A stretch of DNA of 64,000 nt from Hygrocybe punicea (GCA_963556145.1 OY744473.1:4154001-4218000); one strand, 5' to 3'. Numbered from the stretch's first letter, positions 1 to 11,389 are shown. The notes: generated by a model not told the origin, from the sequence alone. Numbers and translations are program-made.

Positions 1-52
1 CATATGCTACATCCTGTAACATATTATTGACATTGTCTGCAGCTTGATTCGA

Positions 53-891
53 TCAGTTCTGTTGGTTTCCACCCTTTCTGGTGCCCTTTCCTTTCCCTTT
101 CAGCCCTTGCCCTTCCTTTCCGCCACCTTTAGACCAGCAGTCCTTCACCATATGTCCCTTTTTGTGACAGTTGAAGCATTCCATCTTGGAATCGGCCGCT
201 TTCTGCTTTCTGTTACCCTTTCCGTCATGCTTTCCGGTGAACCTCCCATGCATAGCAACATTGTTAGGATCTCACGGCATCTGCAGTCTTCCTCTAATAG
301 GATTGTGACTAGCTCGTGTGACGTCAGTGACGTTCCGTCCTTCTTCGAGCCTAAATACGCTGACATATACAAGTCCCAACTTTCCAGTAAGGAGGATACA
401 AGTATCATCGCGAAATCTTCATTGGAAACGAGGCTTTCCATCAAGTGGAGTTCCTCCTGCAGTTTCCGGAGCTTCAATATGTGCTTGATTAGGTCAAATC
501 CTTCTTCAGCAATCAACCGGTACAATGTGCGTTGCGTCGCTAATATTCTGAGCTTCCCCCTGGATTCCTTTACCAAGGTTAGCTGTTTCCACATCTCACT
601 CGCCATGTGTGCGCCAATGATATGTATCATTTCTGCGTCACCAATTGCGAGCTCGATCCATGTCCTCGTCTTGGCGTCTCCACTGCGCCATTTCTTCATT
701 GCCTTGGATTCCTCTGATGTAGGATGGGATGTGTCCGCCAGGACAGGGGCCTTTGATTCCACATTGATGTACGTCTCTAACCCAAGATCCTGAAGCACGG
801 CTAACATCCGTCTCTTCCACAGCATCCAATTGTTTCCCTTCAATAACTCGATCTGGTATGATCCCGATGTGTGTGTGACTTTGTCTGTCAT
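53..891 (-). pseudogene. copia gag with a frameshift
   Basis: The first 200 or so residues (start at 891) resemble the UBN2/DUF4219-type gag of Ty1/copia elements: a GNNWMLWKRRM-like N-terminus, a helical middle, and an LLEEDCR stretch. The reading frame then slips by one base near 270-290. The zinc knuckle (CFNCHKKGHMVKDC, C-x2-C-x4-H-x4-C) lies in the neighbouring frame, and a basic Gly/Lys-rich tail follows. In intact relatives these parts form one continuous protein, so the copy is probably broken here, unless this is a sequencing error. Gag packages element RNA in virus-like particles. Confidence 0.7.
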
Positions 892-975
892 AGTCGGCTA
901 AGTATACGAGGTGGTAATGCAATGTTCGGAGGTGCATGATCGTGTTTCCGTTAAAGCCGTTCAGGGCTCATAACT

Positions 976-1207
976 TATTGGAATATATAGTTGCAGTGGT
1001 TGTTGACCGCTAAGATATTTTATGTGGAATGAATTATTATTTGCCTCTCTCTGAGAGAGCTTTTATACTACTAGCTAAATCTACTAGAAGTTTCCTGTGG
1101 TGGTAGAATACATGCTGCGCTTCATCGGACAGGTGGGTTTGAGTTCCGGGGTCACGTGATACGGATTACTAATCCTTTCCGCGACTATTCGGCCACTATT
1201 CCCAACA
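976..1207 (-). repeat. putative 5' LTR of the copia element
   Basis: On the minus strand this ~232-bp stretch starts TGTTGGGAA and ends TTCCAATA, roughly inverted termini. A TATA-like box (tagtataaaagc) lies at about 1056-1067, and the segment sits directly upstream of gag. The second LTR is outside the window, so the boundaries are inferred from the termini and from the gene fragment that resumes at 1208. Confidence 0.5.
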
Positions 1208-1892
1208 ATTGGGATCAGGATGCCCTCGATGGCTGGCTCTGTCAATTGTTGCCAAAGCCGTTTCAGTACCTTGATGCTCAGTTTGGGCAGCCGGAGTCTG
1301 GTGATTACCATTGGGTCTTGTTATGCAAGGAGCACTCTAATCTGTTTGTTGTCAAGCGAACACTGTGCAAAAGGGACTGTGCGTCGCAAATATACAGAAC
1401 ATTTTGTTTGAATTGGTTAGTTTTGCACACAATCATATCAACTTAATAACCTCTCAGTCCAGCTTCTCGCCACCTCATACCACTGTCTGCATATTCCAAC
1501 TGGGAGGTGGCTATCGAGTGTGCATTGAATGGCGAGGCTGAAGAGGACCACAGCCCCATTCAGACCAGGTCCACCCCAGAAATGAACAAGACAGTGCAAG
1601 AGCGACTTCTCCCGATCTTGAAACAGATCTTGAAATGGAATCTGAGGAAGAATCGACAATTTTTACTAGCAGCCGCAAGCCAGTTACTTATGGGGCGAAG
1701 AGATCCACGAAAACGCAGGAAATCAATGGTATGTATTTCATCACTGGGGCTAACCTAATCTACGAAAAAGCTTCTGATTCAGACATTCAAGTAATCAGTG
1801 ATGAAGACATTCAGGTTAACGACAAAGCCAAGGCCAGGAAATGCATCGATTCATCACAAACGAATAGTAGTGTTGAGGAAGTGGAAACTTGA
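1208..1892 (+). pseudogene. hypothetical fungal protein, N-terminus removed by the LTR
   Basis: Directly beyond the LTR a plus-strand frame reads like the middle of a protein: NNWDQDALDGWL, then LPKPFQYLDAQFG, then YHWVLLCKEH. It is broken around 1370-1450. A second piece follows at 1460-1560 (HLIPLSAYSNWEVAIECALNGE), and after another frame change comes an acidic Ser-rich tail ending at 1892. The order resembles a hypothetical protein family that I recall from other Agaricomycetes but cannot name. The missing start, frame changes and LTR junction suggest a dead gene. Confidence 0.4.
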
Positions 1893-2219
1893 AGGTAGGA
1901 GAACACGTCCTATTTGGGTCAAATCACATGTGCGCAGACTGCGCCCGCATTTAACTGCTCTTCCACGGTTTCACTTCAGCTCAGGTGATGCGGGCAGTCT
2001 ACTAGCAAGACTCAGGAATACAAGACTGCCATGGTACAGGAGAAAACTACGGGTCCATACAGCGTGAGCTCGTCGAGGTGGAAGTTGGATTTAACCTTAC
2101 AATGTGTAAACACACGCCGACATTTCAAGAATGGGACGATGTACATAAAGAACAAGAAACAAAAAAAATGATACATTGCATTGGCGAAAACGTAACGACC
2201 AGCAAAGTTTGATTTTGGA
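1893..2219. other. intergenic, nothing recognised
   Basis: Short overlapping ORFs only. It lies downstream of both the pseudogene and the minus-strand SUMO gene, so it probably holds SUMO 3' sequence. Confidence 0.4.
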
Positions 2220-2870
2220 CTACGAATATGGAGGATGGACAGGGGCATGGGTCAATCCCCCAACCTCTGCAACGCATCAATATGTCAGTAGACATGATTG
2301 GAAAAAAAGATTGCCGTCGAAGCGTACGTTCAACCATAACGTCGATCGTATCTATTTTTCCAAAAAAAAAAAGAAACGACAGAAATGAGATTGCGGGATA
2401 AGGAAGAAACGAAAAGTTTGGAAAAACAAAGAAAGACAGACCGTTGTCTTCCATATCAAGAGATGCCGGTGTGTCTTCCTCGTTTATTCTATTTCCATCG
2501 TATAAAAACCTGGCAAAGAATGTATGTATGTATTTATTGACAATAATCTAGCGTTCACGGGACGAAAAACCCACCGAATACTGGCCGCTTCTTTGCCAAC
2601 CTTATTGGCATAAGCGGCGTGAAGCTTGGAGAGCCTCGTGCTCCGTTTAATCTTGAAGAACACCTCGTCTCCCGACGCGCTCACCACCTATTTATACCGG
2701 TAGATATCGAAAAAAAACGCAAACAAACGTTCAAAAACAGAATTCGCCATTCTTGCATTTAGGGTGGTATTCTAGCGTACCTTTATGTTAATAGTCGCGT
2801 TTGGGTCTTCCGCCTTGACCGAATCTTGTGTGCTTGGGGGTGGGACTTGTTGCTGCTCCTCATCAGACAT
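2220..2870 (-). CDS. SMT3: SUMO precursor (ubiquitin-like modifier)
   Basis: Five exons (2870-2781, 2687-2575, 2509-2442, 2351-2328, 2266-2220) give a 113-residue protein in a continuous frame. After an acidic, Gln/Pro-rich N-terminal tail comes the SUMO fold: VVSASGDEVFFKIKR, KLHAAYANKVGK, FLYDGNRINEEDTPASLDM, then DTIDVMVEQVGG. The di-glycine is followed by an 11-residue tail (LTHAPVHPPYS) that SUMO proteases (Ulp/SENP family) would remove before conjugation to lysines. Exon 4 is only 24 bases, and the codon for Gln of QVGG is split by the last intron. The start codon gives the acidic N-terminus usual in the family. SUMO acts mainly in the nucleus through the E1/Ubc9 cascade. Confidence 0.95.
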
Positions 2871-3157
2871 TGTTGGAAGAACTTTTACAGTGGAGAGACA
2901 CTGGCGCGGTACAGCAGCAAAGTGGCGGATGATGTTTGTCACTGCATCATCTTCAATTCGCTTACCAATGTCAAATGAGTTATACTAAGAGCCGTTGTTT
3001 TCGGTCAGGACTGAATGACTGCCGACCGAACCGCTGAAAGCTGGCGAAATAATTGGCCCAGTTCCACCAGCTTTGAGAACGATTACATGATAAAATTATA
3101 GTAGATTATCAGGGAGTTACACGTAAAATACTATCAATACAACCACGCAATAGAGCA
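2871..3157. promoter_or_regulatory. SUMO upstream region and 3' flank of the next gene
   Basis: No ORF of interest. The stretch must hold the SUMO promoter and the end of the IMD-like gene's transcript. No clear core element was seen. Confidence 0.3.
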
Positions 3158-6100
3158 CTAACGCATCTTTTTCTCCTTCATGAGCGTCGGCATCAACAAC
3201 CGCCTCGCCCTTTTATACTCCTCGTCCTCCTCACTCGAGTCCTGCCAAACACCACCTTCCTCCGGAGAGTAACTTGGACGAGTGCGCGATCTACCACTAC
3301 CAACACCGCTCCACACCGTATGCACCATGTCATCTTCAAACGCAGGTGGGGTCGGCGAGAAGGTCGGCTGCAGGGACACTCTGACACTCTTGCGTCGTTG
3401 GGGCGGTGGCAGGGGATCGGGGGCAGTTCTAGCGGTAGGTGTCACGGTGGACGTGCTTAGGTCCAAGCCGAGGTGGTTCTGCAGGGCCCCGTTCAGTATC
3501 GAGGAGTGCTCCGCTATGGCCACGGGACGCGAGGTTATAGCGACATCTTTGTCAGGAGGGGTTGGAGCAATAGGCATAGTCGGCCGAACTTTTTCTCCTT
3601 CTGGTACAATTTCTAGCTCCGTTTCTCCTTCTTCATCCTCCAACGTTTCATGTCCCGTCTCGTAAGATGAAGCCGACGCCTCGTCATCAGAATCCTGCGA
3701 ATGGACCTCGAAACCGAAATCTTTCTCTGTCCTTTTCCCCTTTCCCCCTCTCCCCCCACGGCCATTGACCTTAACGCCCGGGAGGTTCCGCAGTAAAGGC
3801 GGCGGTAAAGGTGACGGCGTGCGGCTCGTATTCCTCATGGCACTGCGCAGGGGCGCCTTGACGAGTGGCATTGATGGATATGCATGGCCATTCATTCTCT
3901 CCTCTGTGCCCGTCAACATCAACGTTGGTGAAGACCACGAAGCAGGAGGCGAACCTGGCCTGCGGGAACGTGGGGCCACCACCATATCGAGCTCATCCCG
4001 AGACACGGGCGGTGGCGCCTTCACAACCAGCATTCCATTATTATTATCATTATTCACCTTCGTTCCTGGGCTGGCGCTGCTCCCTGCAACAACAGCAGCC
4101 TCGGCGTTTCCCCGGTTCTCGATGTAGCCCGCCCATCCTTGACGGTTCTGCCGCGTGACGCCCTCCACGATGCTCATCAGGTTTGTGCTGCCTTCACCCA
4201 TGTGTGCTGATCGTACCACGTTCCCAGAAACGGTATCGGTCTTGGTTCCTGCGGATCGCACTGTCATTTCCAGAGAGGTAGCCTGGGGCTGCGGGGGTAC
4301 CGCTGATGTAAAGGGAACGTGTCCATCCATGGACACAGCGCGCCTCGCGCCGCCCCCATTCTCGGCACGAAGTCCGTCTGTTCCATGAATATCAGCACTC
4401 AACCGCCTCCGCTTCCCTACCGCTTTCCCTCCTCGCATCCCAGCTGCGCCCGTCAGCGGTGCGCTATCTCGATCCCTCTCACCCACGGCCTTTTGGTTTT
4501 GTGACAGGGTTCTGCTCACGCCTTTGGCTCCAGGTCTGGAGTGGGACGGCACGACCAACACACCGCCACTGCCCACCCATTCCCGATCTACATCCTCTCT
4601 CTCCTTCTCCGGCGCCATATCGTGTCTCTGTTCTTCAAACCTATCCTGCACCTGGGGCATTCTGACTTCGGCTTCCACGGCACTAGGACCTGGCTTCCGC
4701 CTGCTGTTCGCCTTCTTCAGTCTCCTCCCACCACCACCACCACGAATGCTACCGCTAGGAGGAATGGACAGACTAAGAGATCCACTCCTTACGAGGTTAT
4801 CGTCCCCCGAGCTACTTCCCTTTTCACCAAACTTCATCTTCTTCAAGTTTCGATCCGTCCGAGTCGCCCATTTCTTTTCCCTTCCCCGTCTTTTCCCTAC
4901 CACGGCGGTGCTTTCCTCTCCTTCGCCCTCCCCACCCACATTCACGAGATCCCTCCGAAATAGGCCTCGCAAGCTCCCAAAGAAGCCTAAACCAGCCGAC
5001 GGCTTTCGTTCTCTCTTCTCCACCGGAGATGCATCCGGCCCTACATCAGACTTGACTACCTTTCGAATGGAAAACTTCTTCAAACTACCACCACCCTCAT
5101 GAGAGTCGAAAGCGGGCACGGACAGAGCAAACCGTGGGTTCTCTACAATCTGCACAGGCTTGACATCCTCCTCCGCACTGGACCCGTCCCCGTCATGGTT
5201 ACCCCTGCGCAGATCTTCCTCTGTGATGCGACGCGGGAGGACGCGCTGGGGTGAAATCATGTCAGATGTAGGGAAGGCGAATTCAGATATGGAGTGTGCA
5301 GGGGGGATTTGCAATGTATGGCTTGCGTTTACGTGTGGGTCGGTGTTCGTGAACGTGTTCGTGTTCGTATTTATTTTGAAGGGCTGGAAGGCGAGGCGGA
5401 CAGGCATGACATTCTCTTCCCTTGGGGGTGTAGATTGTGCGGGGGCAGGCGAAGACAGGCCTGATACTGGCCGAGGCATCATGACAGGCAGGGGTTCGCT
5501 GGAGAGATCGCCCCCACCCATGCTCAAACCTGCACCAATGCCGACGCCAGCAGGCGCATCTATACTTTGCAGCAACTCCAAAGCCTCCTTTCCAATCTTG
5601 CACCATGCCTGCCCACATAACACCATCTCGGTGCACCGCATGCTGAGCCCCTCGCGCACCGTCTGGATGCGCCGCTCCCACAGCTCACGTTCTTTTGCCG
5701 CGAGATGCGCCTCGCAGGCCTGCAACTCTGAATGGGCCTGGGTCAGCTTGGTCGAGGCGGAGAGAGAGATGTCTGAGCGGAAGGAAGAGGTGGACATGGA
5801 CGTGGAATGCTGTAGGGCGTGCAATGAGTCTCGGTTTGATGAGGATTTCGGGTATTTGGAGGCTTTGATGAGTCGCGTGACACTGTGGTAGCAGGAGGTC
5901 AGTATTATTGGGTTTCGCATCAATAATATGCATGAGAAAGCTGCTGCAGGCTACGCGCACTCGTGCAAGCCAGTGATAGCTGCAGTTCAGCGTTTACAAG
6001 GGTCGAGGTGTATGACAAAACTGTATGCAGACAACACAGACGACGTTGGTGCGGTGTTGCTGCAAAGCGTAATGGAGGACAGTCTCGACTCTTACGATAC

Positions 6101-6462
6101 GAAGTTACGAACAAGGTGTATTCTCGCAAAGAAAGATTGATGTTCAAGGCCACTTACAAAATCTCTCGGTCTCGCACGATATTGCCCACTTCCTCTTCGA
6201 GTTCCTTCAGACCCTTGAGGTGATGTCGCCAGTCGTTTATAGAAGCGCAATACAGCTGGAGAGCGTCGTCCGCGCTGGCAAGAGAACCGGCGACGGCGAG
6301 GATGGCATTGGACATGGACGGAGGAGAGGCGGCAGCATAGGCGGACAGGGAAGCGAGGGACGAACGGGACGAGTCGATTAAGGCTCGCAGGTGCTTTGCG
6401 TATTCTGTTTCGTGAATGAGGAGATTCGCCAGCAGACGAGAGTCAGCTGGACGATGAACCAT
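3158..6462 (-). CDS. IMD/BAR-like, Ser-rich cytoplasmic protein
   Basis: Two exons (6462-6158 and 5882-3158) joined by a GTAAGTG...CAG intron give 1009 residues. Residues 1 to about 200 are mostly helical: SRLLANLLIHETEYAKHL, then EEEVGNIVRDREI, then TRLIKASK, then LQACEAHLAAKEREL. This resembles the I-BAR/IMD-like domain of Ivy1-type fungal proteins, which bind curved phosphoinositide membranes. The remaining ~800 residues are Ser/Pro/Gly-rich with basic patches and look disordered, a likely phosphorylation platform. The start at 6462 is the first ATG in frame, only 111 bp from the start codon of the divergent zinc-finger/kinase gene. Membrane binding is inferred from family resemblance. Confidence 0.75.
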
Positions 6463-6573
6463 TCAGAGCCTAGTCTTGACCGTGACGGTGATGGAATGCA
6501 GTAAATATAACAGCCGAGCACAAGTCCGACGACTGCCTCGTTGTTCCCCAAACCACAATCCCAGTCATTAAAC
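6463..6573. promoter_or_regulatory. 111-bp bidirectional promoter
   Basis: This is all the DNA between the start codons of the minus-strand IMD-like gene and the plus-strand zinc-finger/kinase gene, so both 5' UTRs and core promoters must fit here or overlap coding sequence. A weak AT-rich stretch (taaatataac, ~6511-6520) could act as a TATA-like element. No other motif is convincing. Confidence 0.5.
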
Positions 6574-9500
6574 ATGGTAAGTCACTACTGCATTGTAGCT
6601 ATGTGTTGGCAGACACATTCATGCCAATATTTAGCCGCCTAGACGCGATAACCGGCATCATTCAGGTCCCAAGCTACCGAATTCTGGCTCTGCGACTCAA
6701 ACCCACAAATGCCTAAACTGCGATAGAACATTTCGATCGCCCGATGACCTTAGAAAACATCGTACGACCTCTCATCCGAGTCCGTCTTCGACTGCTGCCG
6801 CGCAAGTCAGTGGTGCACACAAGTGCAGTTTCCAGGGTTGTACTCGCAGTTTCAAATCATCCGATGGCCTGAGAAAACATACGGCCTCTCATCCAACCTT
6901 GACTGCTGGAGCCCAATCCAACGGTGTACACAAGTGCAGTTTCCAAGGTTGTACTCGCAGTTTCCAATCATCCGATGGCCTGAGAAAACATCGTACGACC
7001 TCTCATCCGAGTTCGTCTTCGCCTGCTGATGCACCAGCCAACGGTACGCACAAGTGCAGTTTCCAGGGTTGCACTCGCAGTTTCAAATCATCCGATGGCC
7101 TGAGAAAACATCGTACGGCCTCTCATCCGAGTCCGTCTTCGACTGCTGATGCACCAGCCAACGGTACACACAAGTGCAGTTTCCAGGGTTGTACTCGCAG
7201 TTTCAAATCATCCGATGGCCTGAGAAAACATTGTACGACCTCTCATCCGAATCCGTCTTCGACTGCTGGAGCCCAATCCAATGGTGTACACAAGTGCAGT
7301 TTCCAGGGTTGTACTCGCAGTTTTAAATCATCCGATGGCCTGAGAAAACATCGTACGACCTCTCATCCGAGTCCGTCTTCGACCGCTGATGCACCAGCCA
7401 ATGGTACACACGAGTGCAGTTACCAAGGTTGTACTCGCAGTTTCAAATCATCCGATGGCCTGAGAAAACATCGTACGGCCTCTCATCCGAGTCCGTCTTC
7501 GACTGCTGATGCACCAGCCAATGGTACACACGAGTGCAGTTTCCAAGGTTGTAATCGCAGTTTCAAATCATCCGATGGCCTGAGAAAACATCGTGCGACC
7601 TCTCATCCGAGTCCGTCTTTGACTGCTGCCCACAAGAGTTCTCCCAGCGGAGGCACTAAAGGCAACGATGTGTACAAATGCGGCGTCCCAGGTTGTAATC
7701 GCGTCTTCCAATCGCATGATGCCCGGAAGAAGCATACTGCTGCCTCTCATCAAAGTCAACCGAGAGCTCCCAAGAGCGCGAGTTCGAGAGTGAGTGATGC
7801 CGACAAATGCAATGATCGATACTGATGAAGATCCCACGCAGAACGCTACCACTTCCCAGCCGAGTCCCAGGAAAGCGAATTTTCCAAGCGGACAGAGGAT
7901 GCTTCCCACCATCAGCTATGCTCCAACGTGAGTTCCAAGCACAACCTGATTTCGACAAGTGTCTTACATCGATAGCAAAATCAGAACAAGTGACATGGAG
8001 CAGCTATTGTTTCGAAACGTGGCGACTCGACTTGAGGCTTGGCTGCCTTTCCAACATCACACTCAACCGGGCCTCGAACATTCGCGTTTGAACGATTTAA
8101 ACCTCTCCCGTGGATCAGATGACAGGCATATAGCCAGTAACTCGATACAGTCTTCCAAGGTGAGTACGCTCCGCTCCTGTGTTGTAAGGGTTGCTTCATT
8201 TCGCTGGAATTTTTGCCTTAGTTATCACCTCGGATCGATACGCTAACCTCAATGCCACAATTCACGCGGCATTCACGTTCTATACCCGACATTTCACCAT
8301 CCGAGTTACTTGAAGAGCTGTCACTGATCCCAATCAACTCATCAGAAGCACGGGTGTTCAAGGTGTGTGAATTAATCCTTGCGCCATCCCAAGTTTTGTC
8401 AAAGATCTCATGATATACCTTTAACGAAGAATGTCGGGGCCCTCCTTGAGAGAATGATCCCAAAAACGGTTCAGGAAACTCATGACAACAGGTGAGTCCT
8501 TGCTATATTCGCATTCCATTGTGATGAGCTGAACTATACAGCCTTTGGGATCGTTTCCGAGACTGTGTCGATGCTATGCGAGAACTGGATGATGTGATCA
8601 GCCTTTCAGCAAGTTCGTGGTACCGTGGCAACCTACTTGCGGTGGGACTTCATTCTATGACAAGTTTTGACAGTTTTTTGAATTATCCTACTACCAAGAT
8701 ATCACAACAGTTGAACGATGATATTCAGTTCAATACCCATGAAGCATTGAAACTCGATGAGGATGAGGTTTATAACCAGCTTCGAGGCATTTTGACCTCG
8801 AAAACGTGGGAAAAATATGTGCTGGGACTGAAGGGAGACGAGGCGGAAAGCTTCATGGACTTACTGCGTGAGGTAAATGTTCAAATGATTCCATATCGTA
8901 TTCAGTCGAAACGGACATGTGATACAGAGCCCTGCACACAAAACATTTAGGGACGATGCGGATATCTGCCATCGAGCTCGGCGCTTACTGCAAAAATTAT
9001 CTGGGACCTGTGACACTTTTCCGCCATCGCTACTGAAAAATAATGTAGAACTTTTCAATGATGGGCAGGCAGTTGGGAATGGAGGTTTCGCTGATATTTT
9101 CCGCGGAGCGCTTGACGGGAGAGAAGTTGCCATTAAACGTCTCCGAATTATTGAGGGAGAACAAGGAGAAATCCGGAAGGTGAGGCTCCGGATGAACGGT
9201 CCCTTACAACACTGACCTGGTGATCGACAGATTCTAGCACGAGAGGTTGCGACATGGGACACTTTGCGTCATCCATACGTACTGGAATTTATAGGATTAG
9301 CAGATATGTTTCCATCTCATCTGCCTTGCATCTTGACCCCATGGATGAAGCATGGAACAATTCGGCGATACATCGAGTGTTATCATCTACCGAATCACAA
9401 AATTGACAAACTAGTGAGTACCTATGCACTCATTAATGACTCGTATTACACCACGCAACAGCTATCAGAAATAGCGCAAGGTCTTGTTTATATACACGAT

Positions 9501-10130
9501 ATCAACGTTGTCCATGGCGATCTCCGCGGGGTAAGCATTATAATAACGCTCAAGATTCACGAACTTTCAACTTCGAATTACTAGACCAATGTGCTGGTGG
9601 ATGACCAAGGGCACGTTCGCCTTGCCGATTTTGGACTCGCAGGGTTTACAGATGCAACTTTGCCGACGTATTCAATACACCAGGGCTCTGTAAGGTGGAT
9701 GGCACCGGAACTACATGATCCTGAGCTTTTTGGCCTCGACAGAATTCTAAGGACTCCTGCTAGTGACGTGTATGCCCTTGCGTGTCTCTATCTAGAGGTG
9801 AGAGAACAACTTTCGATGCGTGCCGCCATCTAATGGACCATTTGGTTTTTTTTTTCACCCTAGGCTTACACGAGAGAGGACCCCTTTGTGGAAATCAGCT
9901 TCGACCATACAGTCATGCTTCAGGTGACGTACAAAGAGAAGCGACCAGACCGACCGAAGGGCAAAGGAGCCATGTCAGATAAACTATGGGATCTCATCGA
10001 AAAGTGCTGGGTGCAGCAACCTACAGAGCGATTAACCATGAAGGAAGTCCTTGATGTAATGACTCTGATGGACTTTGGGAGAGCTAGACCGCCAGGGAGC
10101 TTGCAGCAGCAGCAGATCTCCGAAGAATGA
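6574..10130 (+). CDS. C2H2 zinc-finger array fused to a TKL-like protein kinase
   Basis: Twelve exons, all with GT-AG borders and matching phases, give 981 residues. Exon 1 is only the ATG (6574-6576). Exon 2 (6635-7789) encodes nine C2H2 fingers: one CLNC-type, seven of HKCSFQGCTRSF type, and a divergent last one (YKCGVPGC). Exons 3-7 encode a linker and a helical region (PKTVQETHDN, then LWDRFRDCVDAMRELDD). Exons 8-12 (8928-10130) encode a kinase domain: glycine loop VGNGGFADIF, VAIK lysine, REV glutamate, HGDLRG-TN catalytic loop, ADFGLAG, and WMAPEL. All residues needed for catalysis are present. HGD in place of HRD is common in the expanded TKL-like kinases of mushrooms. Finger 2 has a shortened His spacing. 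Fingers may bind DNA, RNA or protein; that role is inferred. Two adjacent genes remain possible if the introns at 7790 or 7928 are wrong. Confidence 0.85.
6781..7620 (+). repeat. 120-bp tandem repeats encoding zinc fingers
   Basis: From 6901 to 7620 six units repeat with a period of exactly 120 bp (40 codons). Each holds one C2H2 finger plus a linker, with a shorter, more divergent unit before them. Units differ by only a few bases. Linkers alternate between an ADAPANGT type and an AGAQSNGV type, which points to recent duplication or gene conversion. Confidence 0.9.
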
Positions 10131-10283
10131 TACCGCAAATGATGCATAAGGGGAGAATAGGTTCAGAGGAGGAAGTGAATGGTACCGGTCGACGAGAAAG
10201 GACGATGGTCCAAAGTTTGTATAATTCAGTGTTCGGAATGCGAGTGTTCGTTGTCTAGTATCTGCTGTACCATTCTAATCCGT
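10131..10283. other. shared 3' intergenic region
   Basis: A 153-bp gap between the convergent kinase and phosphatase genes. It must hold both 3' ends; no clear polyadenylation signal was identified. Confidence 0.4.
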
Positions 10284-11389
10284 CTAGTTGTTGTCTATAT
10301 CTTCGACCATATGACCGTTTCGCCACTCAGCAATCCCTTCCTCTAAAATCTTGTTGTCCATCCCTTGTGTGACAAAGCAAAATGTTACGCCTTATCAACA
10401 AAAAAGATGTTCGTGGTTAACCTTTTCTTCCTTGATATTTGAGAGCTCTCTAGAACATACCTAGCTTTTCTACTTCCTTGTTTCGGCGTTCGTCGTCGAA
10501 GAAAAGCTGCGGAAAGACGGAGAGAAGTTAGCTTAAGTAGTCCGGAATTTTCAGTTTAGTAAATAGGAAAGATCATTTACGTATGGTCTACAGCACAGAG
10601 AAAATAGTCGAATAAAATGCTCACCATCTCAGAATAAGGTAGTCCAGTCTTCCGATGTAGCTGCTTGAAATGGGCGATCTTGGATCCTGGGATCCGGCGT
10701 ATCGCATATTAGGTGGGTATATACGTCAAACATTAAACAATCTAATCTCACCGGGATATATCTCGAGCTGATCAAACATTTCTACTGCGTGCACCGGAAG
10801 GCTATCGTTGTCTCCAGTCTTGGGCGGAAAGAGCAAGAGGGCGAGCGCTTCTTTCGCACTACAGCGACACCAAAAGCACAACAAAAAAAGGTCAACGAGA
10901 ATGTACTTTGTCCAATACGAGAGAAACGAGTTTCTACGTAGTACGTACAGGTCGATGGCAGAAGTGCGTGAGCAGGCGGCAATGACTACACCTGCTGATC
11001 TAAGACGGTGCAGGATTTGCGGAACATCCGGGTACATCGATACTGATGCGCCATAACTTCCAGTGCGGTGAGCAAAAGTCAGCATCGATAAATTTGACGG
11101 GGGGACAACCATTGTGCTTACCTGTCGGATATGTGGTTCAAGGTATTCCCGTCTCGGTGAAGAGGTGCTGCATGGGTTTCGAGTTTATCAAGGTCGTACG
11201 TTCAAGGGTGGTACACTGGCACGACACACACACCGGAAACGTGGACGTCCACCCACAAGGGCCAGAGGGTATAACTAATCAAAAAGTCAAGTTGAAACGA
11301 CACAAATAACTGCAGAACGTATCGAATCCAACGAACTCGAGGTCAAACGCAATGAGCTTGGGCAACCTGCTGGTGGTCATGGTGGTCAT
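10284..11389 (-). CDS. HAD-family magnesium-dependent phosphatase (MDP1-like)
   Basis: About eight short exons join without frame errors. The product starts MTTMTTSRLPKLIAFDLDYTLW. It contains HAD motif I (DLDYT, with both catalytic aspartates), a cap-like segment (APLHRDGNTLNHISDR), motif II (AACSRTS), KTGLPYSEMLFFDDERRN (motif IV, FFDDE) and a C-terminal VTFCFVTQGMD with stop at 10284. This matches the compact MDP1/acid-phosphatase family of about 170-200 residues, thought to act on protein phosphotyrosine or sugar phosphates, possibly in repair of glycated proteins. Exon 2 is only 41 bases (11274-11234). A second ATG at 11380 could also start translation. Confidence 0.88.

Larger units (their letters stand above)
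1..1207 (-). mobile_element. Ty1/copia-type LTR retrotransposon, 5' end only
   Basis: The element runs on the minus strand from an LTR at about 976-1207 into a gag ORF and leaves the window at base 1. The gag region carries a CCHC zinc knuckle. On the minus strand the LTR begins TGTTGGGAA and ends near TTCCAATA, with a TATA-like tagtataaaag inside. It is followed by a TTATGAGCCC stretch at the expected primer-binding position. Protease, integrase and reverse transcriptase lie outside the window, so autonomy cannot be judged. Confidence 0.65.

Noticed and set aside
4524..5102. Long plus-strand ORFs opposite the IMD-like gene (e.g. 4524-5102, 5160-5891)
   Set aside because: They are antisense to a clear coding exon and have simple Ser/Pro/Leu composition caused by the codon bias of the minus-strand gene.
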